A stretch of 64,000 nucleotides of DNA from Methylomonas albis (GCF_014850955.1 NZ_JACXSS010000001.1:1240001-1304000); one strand, 5' to 3'. Positions 1 to 9,358 are shown, numbered from the stretch's first letter. Numbers and translations are program-made. The notes: generated by a model not told the origin, from the letters alone.

Positions 1-575
1 AATGCCAAGCCCAGTATGCCGATCAGGGTCACTTCCGGATTGAACTCCATGATGGAGTGCGGAATCTCGGCGATAGTGCCTAGCAGCGATTTGGCAGCCG
101 GTTTCACGCCAAGCAGGGTATGAATTTGCTTGGCCATGATGATAATACCGATGGCTGCCAGCATGCCATGTACGACTGATGACGGGAAGAATGCGCTGAG
201 TTTGCCGGCCTTGAAAACGCCCAGCAGCACTTGCAAGACGCTGGCAATCACAATGGCTGCTAGTGTGTATCGATAACCGGCCATCGCATCACCTTCGCCG
301 AGCGCTTGCACCGCATCGACGATCACCACGATCAAGCCGGCCGCTGGGCCATTGATCGTGACAAATGAACCACTGATTCTGGAAACCACCACGCCGCCGA
401 TAATGGCGGAGATGATGCCGGACATGGGCGGGAAGCCCGATGCCATGGCGATGCCGAGACACAGCGGCAAGGCAATCAAGAACACTAAAAAACCGGATAG
501 CAGGTCGCTACGCCAGTTTTCAATTAAACCGGGTAGCCCGGTCTTGGGCAAGGTGGCCGAAGGTGATGTGGTCAT
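1..575 (-). CDS. SulP-family inorganic anion transporter, N-terminal part
   Basis: This is the first ~191 codons of a membrane transporter that runs off the left edge. Translation from the ATG at 575-573 begins MTTSPSATLPKTGLPGLIEN and then shows successive hydrophobic helices, with the SulP-type stretch GFLVFLIALPLCLGIAMASG followed by a conserved glycine-rich region ending INGPAAGLIVVIV. SulP proteins move bicarbonate, sulfate or related anions across the inner membrane. The gene diverges from dabA-dabB, a CO2/bicarbonate pump, so bicarbonate is the most likely substrate; that is inference from context. The C-terminal STAS domain, or a fused carbonic anhydrase, would lie outside the window. 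The family call is firm; the substrate is not. Confidence 0.88.
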   Translation of the reverse strand, partial: MTTSPSATLPKTGLPGLIENWRSDLLSGFLVFLIALPLCLGIAMASGFPPMSGIISAIIGGVVVSRISGSFVTINGPAAGLIVVIVDAVQALGEGDAMAGYRYTLAAIVIASVLQVLLGVFKAGKLSAFFPSSVVHGMLAAIGIIIMAKQIHTLLGVKPAAKSLLGTIAEIPHSIMEFNPEVTLIGILGLA

Positions 576-822
576 GGTTTTTCTCAGAAGCCAAGGAAAA
601 TCAATGTCCAGCGAGAAGCATGCCAATTTTGCAAGAATCGCGTCAGTGCCGGCATATCAAGGCTTGTGGCAAGTGGTTAGTCGTAAAATTGCGGTGAATT
701 TGGTTTGGTGAGTTGGTTGATTCGTCAGATTCAACCAGTTCAGTGGTTTATTTGCACCGGGATCGCTTGGCTTAGGCTGAGCGCAATCAGCTGGAAACCC
801 GGATTTGGCGGCTTTTATGGAT
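576..822. other. Divergent intergenic region, SulP / dabA
   Basis: This gap between the divergent SulP gene and dabA codes for nothing convincing. The open frame across 352-711 is the opposite-strand image of the SulP gene running into the gap. The region ends in the sigma-54-like promoter described separately. A single TGCACC at 753-758 resembles half of an NtrC operator, but no second half was seen at the expected spacing. Confidence 0.5.
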
Positions 823-840
823 TTGGCACGCGCTATGCAA
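823..840 (+). promoter_or_regulatory. Candidate sigma-54 (RpoN) promoter for dabAB
   Basis: TTGGCACGCGCTATGCAA carries the -24 GG and -12 GC doublets exactly ten bases apart. It matches the sigma-54 consensus YTGGCACG-N4-TTGCW except for A in place of the first T of the -12 box. Transcription would begin near 850, downstream of the ATG at 842 and about 50 bases before the ATG at 902. Sigma-54 promoters need an enhancer-binding activator; which one acts here is unknown, although ntrC lies in the same window. Confidence 0.5.
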
Positions 841-901
841 CATGAAGCATAAGAGGCTGTTTGCCTCAGCTTCTGTTTGTCTAGCGAGGTTTAAGTTACA
901 G

Positions 902-3478
902 ATGTCTGCTTCTGCTCATCACAATGTTCACAATAATGATGCTTTCGATCTGGATGTGGCTATCGGCCACATCGCCCACTGGCTGCCCAGCCAGGGACCG
1001 ATCAAGGATTTTATTCATCACAATACCTTGCATGCCGTGCAGGACTATCCGTTTCACGAAGGGGTGGCGGTGGCGGCTCAGGTTTACGGGGCCAAAAGCT
1101 ATTTGCCTTTGAAGGATTACCAGCAGCGGTTTGCCGAAGGACGGATTAACCAAAAGGCGCTGGATTGGGCGATCGCTCAAGCTGCTTGTAGCGTATATCA
1201 AGAGGAGTCATTGCGGGCATCGCTGTTTGAGCCCGACGATCACAGTCACTATCCGCCGCAGTCATTGGCTAATCATGGTATCCGCAGCGCCTGGTTGAAT
1301 CACCTGGAAATCGACTTGAACGGTCTGGTACACCCGGTAATGTTCCGCTTGCTGAGTAATTTTCTCGATCAAGGCATTAGCCGCTGGGCCATGCCCAAAC
1401 CCGACGAGCGTTTTTGGGACTGCGTGTTGCGACTGGTGCAAAACAGCCTGTTACCGCTTTATCCGTTTCATCAGCCGGTAGTGAGGCAGATGTTGGATGC
1501 CGGTCCGGATAAGATGATTATGAATTGCCTGGCCAAAATTGTCGGCGACGAAAGTTTGTACGGGCAATATCTATTGGAAGTGCTGCTGGCCCATCCCGGT
1601 TGGTCTGGCATGGTGCGGATCATCGAGACCCAGCCCAATGTGCTGTTGGCGCCACGGGCTATTTCTTTAAAGGAATTGTTGGCGGTGGAACTGGCGTGCG
1701 AGCTGGCGTTTGTCGATAAAAAGTACGGTCACAGTTTTTTCCAGATCGCAAAGCTACCGAATTTACACGCCATCCCTTTATTGGAGAGGGATGCGACCAA
1801 ACCGCAGGTACCGCTGAAAATGCGGGTGTGGCACGAGGCGATGGAATGGTCGTTGCATTCCGAGTTGTTACTGGCCTTGCGCTCGCAAGCCGCCGTTGAT
1901 CAGGCCGCCGAGCATGCGCCCAAGGTGCAAGCACTGTTTTGCATCGACGATAGAGAATGTTCGATACGCCGCTATCTGGAAGATGCGGACGCCGGTATCG
2001 AAACTTTTGGTGCGCCGGGATTTTTTGGTATCGATTTTCTCTATCAAGGTTTGGATGATGTCTATCCGGTGGCGCAATGTCCGGTGGTAATTAAACCCAA
2101 ACATCTGATTTTGGAATCGACCGATAAGCCGCAGCCCGACAAGGCAGAGAAGGGCGAGTCGTTGGCGAATATGCATTTTGGCGCGCATTCTATGGTTCGC
2201 GGTTGGCTGTATACGCAAACGCTGGGTTTGGCTTATGCCCTAAGGCTGGGATGGAGCGTGTTGCGTCCCGGCGGGCAGTTACCGGGCATCCAAAGTTTGA
2301 GCGAAGTCGATGCTCACGGTCATTTGCATTTGCTGCGCGAGAGCGAGGAACTCAATGAAGATGGCTATTTGTTGGGATTTTCCTTGGCGGAAATGGCTGA
2401 TCGGGTAGGGGGCTTGCTGCGCAATATCGGCTTGACGCAACACTTTGCGCCCTTAGTCGTGGTGGTTGCGCATGGCTCCAGCAGTGTTAACAATCCGCAT
2501 TTTGCCGCTTACGATTGCGGTGCTTGTTCCGGCAAACCCGGAGCGCCCAATGCGCGCGCCTTTGCCTGGATGGCCAACCATCCGCAGGTGCGGGAAATTC
2601 TGCGCGAACGCGGCGTAGTCATCCCAGACAGCACCCATTTTGTGCCAGCCTTGCACAATACCAGCCGTGATGAAATCAGTTATTTCGATCAGCAGGAATT
2701 GGATAAAGACACGCGCCATGCGCTGCACAGTTTTCAACACAGTATGCAACACGCGTTGCAGCGCAATGCACGCGAGCGCTGCCGCTGGTTTGAGTTGGGG
2801 CCAAAATCGCATAGCAACGAAAATGCGCATCGCCATGTCGTGGCGCGGGCTTCGTCGATTTTCGAGCCACGCCCGGAGTTGAATCATTCCAATAATTTGT
2901 ATTGCGTGGTGGGGCGGCGCAATTTGACCCGGCATTTATTCATGGATAGACGGGCGTTTTTGCAATCCTACGATCCCAACAGCGATAGCGATGGCTCGAT
3001 ATTGGTGAAAGTATTGTCGGCGGTGATTCCGGTTTGCGGCGGTATCAATCTGGAATATCTGTTTTCGCGCATCGACAATTCGGTCTACGGCGCGGGTACC
3101 AAATTGCCACATAACGTGATCGGCTTGTTGGGCGTGGCCAACGGCGTGGAGGGCGATTTGCGTACCGGCTTGCCCTCGCAAATGATCGAAGTTCACGAGC
3201 CGGCGCGCTTACTAATGGTGGTGGAACAAACCACCGCGATTGCCGATCAGGCCATTGCGATGTTGGGCGACTGGCGGGAATGGCTGGATAACGAGTGGAT
3301 ACGGCTGGTAGCGTGCGATCCATTGACTCGTGAGTTGTCTATGTATAGCAGTACGGGTTGGAAAGTCGCCGAACCGGCGAGTGATAAGTCTTTGCCTGTC
3401 GGTAGCCGCTCGGAAAAAATCATTGTCGGACAAACCCGGACCATTCCGGTCCACCAATTGGAAAGGAGACAGGGATGA
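902..3478 (+). CDS. dabA: DabA, zinc-containing subunit of DAB inorganic carbon pump (DUF2309)
   Basis: DabA is the carbonic-anhydrase-like subunit of the two-component DAB system, which converts CO2 to bicarbonate at the cytoplasmic face of the membrane and couples this to an ion gradient through DabB. The four residues expected at the zinc site are present with the family spacing: Cys and Asp in FCIDDRECS (residues 367 and 369 counted from the ATG at 842), His in VVVVAHGSS (544) and Cys in AAYDCGACSG (559). The frame is open from 842 and would give 878 residues. I prefer the ATG at 902 (858 residues) because the candidate promoter overlaps the 842 site and the homologous part starts after it. 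The stop overlaps the dabB start by 4 bp (ATGA), so the two genes are translationally coupled. Confidence 0.92.
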   Translation: MSASAHHNVHNNDAFDLDVAIGHIAHWLPSQGPIKDFIHHNTLHAVQDYPFHEGVAVAAQVYGAKSYLPLKDYQQRFAEGRINQKALDWAIAQAACSVYQEESLRASLFEPDDHSHYPPQSLANHGIRSAWLNHLEIDLNGLVHPVMFRLLSNFLDQGISRWAMPKPDERFWDCVLRLVQNSLLPLYPFHQPVVRQMLDAGPDKMIMNCLAKIVGDESLYGQYLLEVLLAHPGWSGMVRIIETQPNVLLAPRAISLKELLAVELACELAFVDKKYGHSFFQIAKLPNLHAIPLLERDATKPQVPLKMRVWHEAMEWSLHSELLLALRSQAAVDQAAEHAPKVQALFCIDDRECSIRRYLEDADAGIETFGAPGFFGIDFLYQGLDDVYPVAQCPVVIKPKHLILESTDKPQPDKAEKGESLANMHFGAHSMVRGWLYTQTLGLAYALRLGWSVLRPGGQLPGIQSLSEVDAHGHLHLLRESEELNEDGYLLGFSLAEMADRVGGLLRNIGLTQHFAPLVVVVAHGSSSVNNPHFAAYDCGACSGKPGAPNARAFAWMANHPQVREILRERGVVIPDSTHFVPALHNTSRDEISYFDQQELDKDTRHALHSFQHSMQHALQRNARERCRWFELGPKSHSNENAHRHVVARASSIFEPRPELNHSNNLYCVVGRRNLTRHLFMDRRAFLQSYDPNSDSDGSILVKVLSAVIPVCGGINLEYLFSRIDNSVYGAGTKLPHNVIGLLGVANGVEGDLRTGLPSQMIEVHEPARLLMVVEQTTAIADQAIAMLGDWREWLDNEWIRLVACDPLTRELSMYSSTGWKVAEPASDKSLPVGSRSEKIIVGQTRTIPVHQLERRQG

Positions 3479-5352
3479 GTGCTTTATTATTGGCGTGCGT
3501 GTTATTGCCTTTAATCGGCTTTTTGCTGATTTTTTTCAGCCCGGACGATGAGCACCGGATCGCCGCGATCAGTTTGTGGATGACCCGGCTCAAGGGTGTG
3601 GCAGTGTTGGGCCTGCTGGCGGCATGGGCGGCGCACGGTTTTGCCAACTTCGAATACCAATGGCTGGTGGTATATCAACACGACGATTACCAGTTTCCCT
3701 TGTTGTTTTTTCTGGATAGGGTCGGAGCGGCCTATTTATTCGTGGTGTGGGCGGTGTTCTCGGCCATTGTCAAATACTGCCGGGTCTATTTGCACCGCGA
3801 AGCCGGCTACAAACGCTTCTTTCAGGCTATTTTCGGGTTTGCCTTTGGTTTGAATCTGATCGTGCTGTCCGGCAGTATCGATATGCTGTTTGCCGGTTGG
3901 GAAATCGTCGGGATCTCCTCGTTTTTGCTGATCGCTTTTTACCGACATCGGCCGCAGCCGGTGCGCAATGCCTTACGCGCTTACACCATTTATCGCTTTT
4001 GTGATGTGGGTTTGCTGGTCGGTACCTGGATGAGCCATTTGTTGTTTCACGAAAGTCAGCACTTTAGCCAGTTGTTGACCATGTTCGATCCCAACAATAT
4101 TCCGCCAGCCGGGTATGCGTCCTTGTCGATTTTATCCTGGCTGATTATTTTGGCCGCCTCCGGCAAGTCGGCGCAGTTTCCGTTCAGTTTTTGGTTGCCG
4201 AGGGCCATGGAAGGGCCGACGCCTTCCAGTGCAATTTTCTACGGGGCCTTATCGATACATCTGGGGGTGTTTCTGTTATTGCGGACCATGCCGATCTGGA
4301 GTTATCACTATTTGCCGCGTTTGATTGTTCTGAGCATCGGTGTGTTGACGGTATTTATCGCCACGCTGGCGGAGAAAACCCAATCCAATATCAAAGGGCA
4401 GGTGGCTTATGCCTCCATCGCGCAGGTGGGGATTATGTTTGTCGAGTTGGCATTAGGCCTGGAAGGCCTGGTGTTGCTGCACTTCATGGGCAACGCGTTT
4501 TTACGCTGCTATCAATTGTTGGTGTCGCCGTCCATCGTCGCGCATTTACTGCGGGTGGAAGGTAATGTGGATAGCCAGTTTTACATCAATAACAACGACA
4601 AGCTGAGCTTTCTGCCGGTTTCGATACGCGACTCGTTGCCGGAGGTACTGCAAAACACCTTGTATGTGTTTGCCTTGCAGGAAGGGCAGCTGGAGTTGTT
4701 GGTGCGGAAGATTTTGTGGGAGCCGCTGAAAAACATCGGTCGGCAATTAAATGGCTTGGCTTTGTGGGTAAAGCTGCTGGCGGCATTGGCCTTGTTGGCG
4801 ATCATTGCCATTGGCGCGTCCGGCGTCAGTAGTGTGGCCAGAATCTATCTATCCATGCCCATCTCCCTGGCAATGGCGGTGGTCTCGCTCAGCGCATTCA
4901 GCAACAAGCACAGCCCGTTTCAGGTTTGGCATAGTGTGGCTTTGAGCAGTATTTTAGCCGGCGTTGCGGTGTGGTTGATGGTGCCTTCCGCTTGGCCCGA
5001 TGTCGCCTTGTTCTTTAGCGGCATCATTCCATCCTGGGCCTTGGGCATTTGGGCGCTGAGCGTTTTGTTGAGAGATTACAATTTTGCCGATGAGCCTTTC
5101 GTGTTTCGCGCCTTTGCCGAAACCCGCCCCGGTTGGTCTTTAGCCTTGTTCTTGAGCTTTTTGGGCTTGGTGGGCTTTCCGATTACCCCGGCATTTCTGG
5201 GTGAGGATTTATTGTTGTCACACGCTAGCAGCCAACATCCCTGGTTTGCCGCACCGATTACCATATCGTTTGTGATTAACGGTATTGCCATAGCCAGGGT
5301 TTACTTGCGACTGTGTATGGGGCGGCCGGTAGAGCTGCGGGGGGCAGTTTGA
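3475..5352 (+). CDS. dabB: DabB, NuoL-like membrane subunit of DAB inorganic carbon pump
   Basis: This 625-residue polytopic membrane protein belongs to the proton-conducting antiporter family (NuoL/MrpA-like). Typical features are the segment AASGKSAQFPFSFWLPRAME, with its conserved lysine and proline, followed by GPTPSSA, and many hydrophobic helices over the whole length. It sits 4 bp inside the end of dabA. Paired with DabA, this is the ion-translocating half of the CO2-hydrating pump rather than part of respiratory complex I; no other nuo or mrp genes are nearby. DabA-DabB pairs are best known from chemolithoautotrophs. In a methanotroph the pump could supply bicarbonate for carboxylases, which is inference. 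Confidence 0.9.
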   Translation: MSALLLACVLLPLIGFLLIFFSPDDEHRIAAISLWMTRLKGVAVLGLLAAWAAHGFANFEYQWLVVYQHDDYQFPLLFFLDRVGAAYLFVVWAVFSAIVKYCRVYLHREAGYKRFFQAIFGFAFGLNLIVLSGSIDMLFAGWEIVGISSFLLIAFYRHRPQPVRNALRAYTIYRFCDVGLLVGTWMSHLLFHESQHFSQLLTMFDPNNIPPAGYASLSILSWLIILAASGKSAQFPFSFWLPRAMEGPTPSSAIFYGALSIHLGVFLLLRTMPIWSYHYLPRLIVLSIGVLTVFIATLAEKTQSNIKGQVAYASIAQVGIMFVELALGLEGLVLLHFMGNAFLRCYQLLVSPSIVAHLLRVEGNVDSQFYINNNDKLSFLPVSIRDSLPEVLQNTLYVFALQEGQLELLVRKILWEPLKNIGRQLNGLALWVKLLAALALLAIIAIGASGVSSVARIYLSMPISLAMAVVSLSAFSNKHSPFQVWHSVALSSILAGVAVWLMVPSAWPDVALFFSGIIPSWALGIWALSVLLRDYNFADEPFVFRAFAETRPGWSLALFLSFLGLVGFPITPAFLGEDLLLSHASSQHPWFAAPITISFVINGIAIARVYLRLCMGRPVELRGAV

Positions 5353-5402
5353 TGTTATTGACGGGTGCTACCAATTGCGTAAGGTCTATTGATAGCCAAT
5401 AA

Positions 5403-5540
5403 GGTGATTTTTGAGAAAGTTTATACCCATTGGCAATGCCAAATAGGTCGTTCGCTGAGCGGAGCCGAAGCGAACGGTTGACTTCGGCTTCGCTCAGCAC
5501 AGGTTCGCTCAGTCAACGGAAAATTGCTTGGTTTGGGTAC
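5403..5540 (+). repeat. Long inverted repeat, copy R1 (left of the HK/HD-GYP operon)
   Basis: This ~138-bp element starts with GGTGATTTTTGAGAAAGTTT, contains palindromic GC-rich words built on CGTTCGCT, GAGCGGAGCCGAAG and GTTGACTTCGGC, and ends with AAAATTGCTTGGTTTGGGTA. Its reverse complement recurs at 8800-8946 with only a few substitutions and short indels in the palindromic core. A shorter relative lies at 43401-43483. The internal hairpins suggest a non-autonomous repeat family. Confidence 0.8.
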
Positions 5541-5552
5541 GTAAAAAGCCTA

Positions 5553-7205
5553 TCAGCTAGTCCGCGGCAAAAGCACACGAAAGATAGTACCCTTACCGAG
5601 CTCGCTCTTTACTTCTATGCAACCGTTGTGCTTTTTAACAATTCCATAGGATAACGATAGTCCCAGGCCTGTGCCCATGCCGACCGACTTGGTGGTAAAG
5701 AATGGATCGAAGATTTTTCCGAGCTGTTCGGGTTTGATACCCTTGCCGGTATCCTCTACTTCCACCCAGACGCTGTTCTTGTCATGGCCGGTGCGAATCG
5801 TAATTCGGCCATGACTCTCGATTGCTTGCACGGCATTGATCAGCAGGTTCATGAACACCTGGTTGAGCTGGGAGGCGATGCAGTTTATCTCCGGGATTCC
5901 GCCGTATTCCTTAACGACCTCGGCTTTGTATTTGATTTCGTTCCACACCACGTTGAGCGTACTGTCGAGGCCCGACTCAAGATTCGCCAATTGCTTTTCC
6001 AATTCGCCGACGCGAGAGAAATCCTTCAGATCCTGAACGATGCGCCGCACGCGTTGCAAACCGTCGAGGGATTCTGTCAGAAGATTGCCGATATCGCTAC
6101 GCAGATAGCCGATCTCGACTTCCTGCTTCAGCTGAGTAATATCTTGCAAGGCCTCTTCTACCAAGGACCCTTCGACCCGTTCGTAAGCCGCCAGTAGTCT
6201 GAGCATTCCATCGACATACTCCTGTAAGGTACTCAAGTTGGAGTTGACGAAGCCAATGGGATTGTTGATCTCATGCGCTACGCCGGCAGCAAGCTGGCCA
6301 ATTGAAGCCATTTTTTCGGATTGCAGCAGTTGCACCTGGGTTTCTTCAAGTTGCCTGATGAGATCCTCTTGACGCGCCTTCTCGTCTAGCAATTGCGTAT
6401 TCGCCGTTTGCAGGGAGGCAGTGCGCTTTTGCACCTGCTCTTCGAGGAAGTCGCGGGAATCGCGCAAGGCTTCCTCAGCCCGTTTGTGCTCGGTAATATC
6501 GTTGAAGCCGAAGACCCGGCCGATAATGTGCTCACCAAGATATTGCGGCCGCGATCTGCATTCGAAAATCCGGCCATCCTTGAGGCTCAGGATATCTTCG
6601 GTTTCCCCGTTGCCGACGATCTCCTGCAGGCGAATACGAAATGCTTCCGGCTCGACGACCAGTCCGGCAATGAACTCTAGAATATCCGCGTCCTCCCTCT
6701 CCAGTAGCAAGTCCTCCGAAATGCCCCACATGCTGCTGAACAAGCGGTTCATGTTGGCGATTTTGCCATGCCAATCGATGACCAGAATGCCATTGCCTGT
6801 CGATTCCAGGGTTGCCCTCAGTTGCGACAATATCTGGGCCAGAGCATCCTCGGCCTTGTGCTCGTTCTGCACGTCCCTGGCCTGAACCAGAAGCAGAGGG
6901 CTCCCTTCATGCTCAATGATCTTGACGGATTTCGTCACCATCAGCATTGAACCGCCGGCGCATTGATAAAGGCCATCCTGGGTTTCGATATCGAGATATT
7001 GACCGTTACGGACATCTTCCCAATAAAAGACGTCTTGCAATGAGCTTTCGATATCCGTGATAGCCATGGCAAGCAATTCCTCTTCCGAATATCCCAGTAT
7101 TTGGCCTGCAACTCTGTTGGCAATGATGATTCGCAACTGACTGGGTTCAACCAGCAGCATCATATTCTGGCTGTGATCAAGCATCAGATGTTCGAGGCTG
7201 CTCAT
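5553..7205 (-). CDS. Cytoplasmic PAS-domain sensor histidine kinase
   Basis: The 550-residue kinase has no membrane segment. Two PAS-like domains (about 1-110 and 135-235) are followed by a coiled coil (about 240-300) and a HisKA domain with the phosphorylated His311 in GVAHEINNP. The HATPase_c domain shows the N box ([10 protein letters not shown]), DTGKGI and [10 protein letters not shown]. The start overlaps the stop of the upstream HD-GYP gene by 4 bp (ATGA), so the two form one operon. Coupling to an HD-GYP protein suggests a link between a sensed signal and c-di-GMP turnover. No receiver domain lies nearby, so the phosphoryl acceptor is unknown. Confidence 0.88.
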   Translation of the reverse strand: MSSLEHLMLDHSQNMMLLVEPSQLRIIIANRVAGQILGYSEEELLAMAITDIESSLQDVFYWEDVRNGQYLDIETQDGLYQCAGGSMLMVTKSVKIIEHEGSPLLLVQARDVQNEHKAEDALAQILSQLRATLESTGNGILVIDWHGKIANMNRLFSSMWGISEDLLLEREDADILEFIAGLVVEPEAFRIRLQEIVGNGETEDILSLKDGRIFECRSRPQYLGEHIIGRVFGFNDITEHKRAEEALRDSRDFLEEQVQKRTASLQTANTQLLDEKARQEDLIRQLEETQVQLLQSEKMASIGQLAAGVAHEINNPIGFVNSNLSTLQEYVDGMLRLLAAYERVEGSLVEEALQDITQLKQEVEIGYLRSDIGNLLTESLDGLQRVRRIVQDLKDFSRVGELEKQLANLESGLDSTLNVVWNEIKYKAEVVKEYGGIPEINCIASQLNQVFMNLLINAVQAIESHGRITIRTGHDKNSVWVEVEDTGKGIKPEQLGKIFDPFFTTKSVGMGTGLGLSLSYGIVKKHNGCIEVKSELGKGTIFRVLLPRTS

Positions 7206-8491
7206 TTGGCGGTTTGCTCCTGCCCGGGTTTGCTCGGATCGAAATAATAGCTGACCTGTTTGCGTGGGCTGAGATAGTTATAAATTTCGCGCGGAACCTG
7301 CGCCGGTCTGATCGCCTTTGCAATATTCGCATCTGCTTCGGACTCCATGTCTACCAGGATTGCCTCATCCCTGGGAATATCCGCGTCGTAAATCAGCACC
7401 AGCGGTTTCATCGGCTTCGCGGTATTGACGGTGACGACCATGCCGATCACGCCATTGGAAAACTGTACGATGGTGCCCGGCGGATAAACCCCGAGACAAC
7501 GGATGAAGACCTGGAGCAGTTTCTGATCGAATTTGTTGCGCAACTTGGCAAACATCGTCGACAGCGCCTCGTGGGGCGTCAGTGCGTCGTTAATATTCAC
7601 CGGGTTGCACAGTTCGTCGTAATGGTTGGCAATGACGACAATGCGGGAGAGCAAGCCGATAGACTCGCCCTTAAGTTTATTCGGGTAGCCCGTCCCATCG
7701 AACAATTCGTGATGTTCATGGATGATGGCCAGGACGGCTGGCGCAAGCTTCAGCCTCTGACCGTTGCCCACGCCGTACTGGCAATGCATTTCGAATAAAT
7801 GGCGTTCAGCCTGATTGAGCGGTTCCTTTTTCATGAGAATCTTTGCTGGAATCTCCTTATGGCCGATGTCGTGGAAAAGTGCACCCATTCCCAAGGTGCT
7901 GACCACCTCTTGGGGCAACTTGATGTCGCGAGCCATCATCAGGGAAAGCATGGTGACATTCAAGGCGTGGAAATACAATTCCTCGGCACCGGCCTTGCCT
8001 ACCATGACGTGAATGGCGAGTTCCGGGGCGGGAAGAATTGAGTCGATAATTTGGTCTACCAATTGTGTCGCTATTCGCACGGTTTCTGCCGGTTTGGTAA
8101 ACAGGTCTTTCTCGATGCCGTGAATGGTTTTAGCGGTATTGACAAAGGCATTTTCAATCCGTGCCGCTGCCTGCCGCTGCAGTTGAATTCGCTCGACCAG
8201 CGCGAGCTTGGCCGACAACACCGGCACAATATCCGGCGTGGCTGTAACCGGTGTCGGCTCTGTCAGTTCTGTCTGCTGTATCTTTTGCGGCAGCGGATTG
8301 AAATCGCTGAGGGCTGGGTCGTAACGAATCGACTTGAGTCCGAGACTCCGGATGGTCTTGATCTGCGCCTCGTTCTTTATCTTGAAATGGCTGAACGAGA
8401 AAGGATGATCAAACCACTTGAGATCAAGATGTATATACAAACCGATCCGAAGCTGATCCAGGGTGATGTTGAAGTTATCTTGCGTCGACAT
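7202..8491 (-). CDS. HD-GYP domain protein, probable c-di-GMP phosphodiesterase
   Basis: The 429-residue protein has an N-terminal domain of the DUF3391 type (about 1-130) and a C-terminal HD-GYP domain. The metal-binding HD pair is at residues 207-208 (FHDIGHKEIP) and the signature HHELFDGTGYP at 260-270 is complete, so the enzyme is expected to hydrolyse c-di-GMP. No membrane segment or receiver domain is present. It is the first gene of a two-gene operon with the histidine kinase, and the pair is enclosed by inverted repeats. Kinase and phosphodiesterase may act in one signalling chain; this is inferred from the overlap. Confidence 0.9.
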   Translation of the reverse strand: MSTQDNFNITLDQLRIGLYIHLDLKWFDHPFSFSHFKIKNEAQIKTIRSLGLKSIRYDPALSDFNPLPQKIQQTELTEPTPVTATPDIVPVLSAKLALVERIQLQRQAAARIENAFVNTAKTIHGIEKDLFTKPAETVRIATQLVDQIIDSILPAPELAIHVMVGKAGAEELYFHALNVTMLSLMMARDIKLPQEVVSTLGMGALFHDIGHKEIPAKILMKKEPLNQAERHLFEMHCQYGVGNGQRLKLAPAVLAIIHEHHELFDGTGYPNKLKGESIGLLSRIVVIANHYDELCNPVNINDALTPHEALSTMFAKLRNKFDQKLLQVFIRCLGVYPPGTIVQFSNGVIGMVVTVNTAKPMKPLVLIYDADIPRDEAILVDMESEADANIAKAIRPAQVPREIYNYLSPRKQVSYYFDPSKPGQEQTAK

Positions 8492-8799
8492 CGGCAGTCC
8501 GATCTGTTTTTGTCAAATGGAAAAATACGCAATTCATACCGTCTTGACCAATACTCCGCCCCCGGCCAATCTAGGCTTTGCGATCATCTTTAAACCGATG
8601 TAGTTGTGCCATGTTGGGTTACTCTCCGCATTGATGTGCTCATGATCATTGGTTTCGTCGCATAGAGAGTATAGCAAGCACAAGCGCTTGAGGTTCGTTG
8701 CATTTAGGCATTCAACCCGTTCGTAAGCATGTCTGCCGGCGCACCTTTTGAGAGTTGAAGCCAGGTGATATGGACGTTAGGCGATTTATGGCCTTCAAT
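8492..8799. other. Upstream region of HD-GYP operon
   Basis: I see no gene here. On the minus strand TATACT (around 8667-8672) could serve as a -10 box for the HD-GYP/kinase operon, but no convincing -35 box stands at the right distance. The region ends at inverted repeat R2. Confidence 0.35.
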
Positions 8800-8946
8800 G
8801 TACCGAAACCAAGCAATTTTCCGTTGACTGAGCGGAGCCGAAGTCAACCGTTCGCTTCGGCTTCTTCGGCTTTGCTCAGCACAAGTCCGCTGAGCGAACG
8901 ACATATTTGGCATTGCCAATGGTTATAAACTTTTTCAAAAATCACC
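8800..8946 (-). repeat. Long inverted repeat, copy R2 (right of the HK/HD-GYP operon)
   Basis: Read on the minus strand this is the same element as 5403-5540: it begins GGTGATTTTTGAAAAAGTTT and ends AAAATTGCTTGGTTTCGGTA. The central GC-rich palindromic words are rearranged and slightly longer. Together the two copies enclose the kinase/HD-GYP operon in inverted orientation. Confidence 0.8.
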
Positions 8947-9110
8947 ATTAGCTTAATGGCAAACAGCAGGCAGGTGATGAAGTGTTTTGCTGAAGGTAGC
9001 AAGGGGGGCGAAAATCATCATCAACGAACGGGCAGATAAATGATAGACCATTTCCAATTTTGATTGAGGTTGGGTAGTCAATCTATCCGTGGGATGGCGG
9101 TGAGCTTGGT

Positions 9111-9344
9111 TTGATACTAAATAAGCTCGCCTTGGGGCTAAAAATGGTCGGCGCGCTTGCGCTGAAGATCGGTCAGGTAGTTTTGGGGCTAGCCGAGATA
9201 GCGTGCAAGATTGGCGGGGTGCTTCAGACGCTCGACAGGGTAGTTTCGAAGATCGACGGGGTACTTCGGAGGTACCCCTTGGACCTTCCGAAGTATCCCG
9301 TCGATGATGAGCAGATGACGCTAGGTAACGCTACTTTCGGTTAG
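9111..9344 (+). CDS. Possible small protein of 14-residue repeats
   Basis: A 77-codon frame opens with TTG, six bases after a GGTGAG that could act as ribosome binding site. From 9123 it is made of successive 42-bp (14-residue) units, each beginning with Lys: KLALGLKMVGALAL, KIGQVVLGLAEIAC, KIGGVLQTLDRVVS, KIDGVLRRYPLDLP. Two heptads per unit would give an amphipathic or coiled-coil helix. The 3' part overlaps strong inverted repeats at 9252-9305. No family is recognised. It may equally be a non-coding repeat tract that happens to stay open. Confidence 0.3.
   Translation: MILNKLALGLKMVGALALKIGQVVLGLAEIACKIGGVLQTLDRVVSKIDGVLRRYPLDLPKYPVDDEQMTLGNATFG
9252..9305. repeat. Two competing hairpins
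   Basis: ATCGACGGGGTACTTCGGAGG (9252-9272, quoted without its last base as ATCGACGGGGTACTTCGGAG) can pair with 9284-9305 in a stem of about 21 bp with one mismatch and one bulge. A shorter perfect stem, GGGGTAC (9258-9264) with GTACCCC (9272-9278), uses the same left arm, so the two structures exclude each other. No U-tract follows, so this is not a standard terminator. Confidence 0.6.
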
Positions 9345-9358
9345 CGTCGGCTTGGCAA

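Noticed and set aside
753..758. NtrC operator upstream of dabA
   Set aside because: Only a TGCACC half-site; the expected GGTGCA partner is missing.
2453..2935. 160-codon minus-strand frame inside dabA
   Set aside because: Lies wholly within a gene whose zinc-site motifs are certain on the plus strand.
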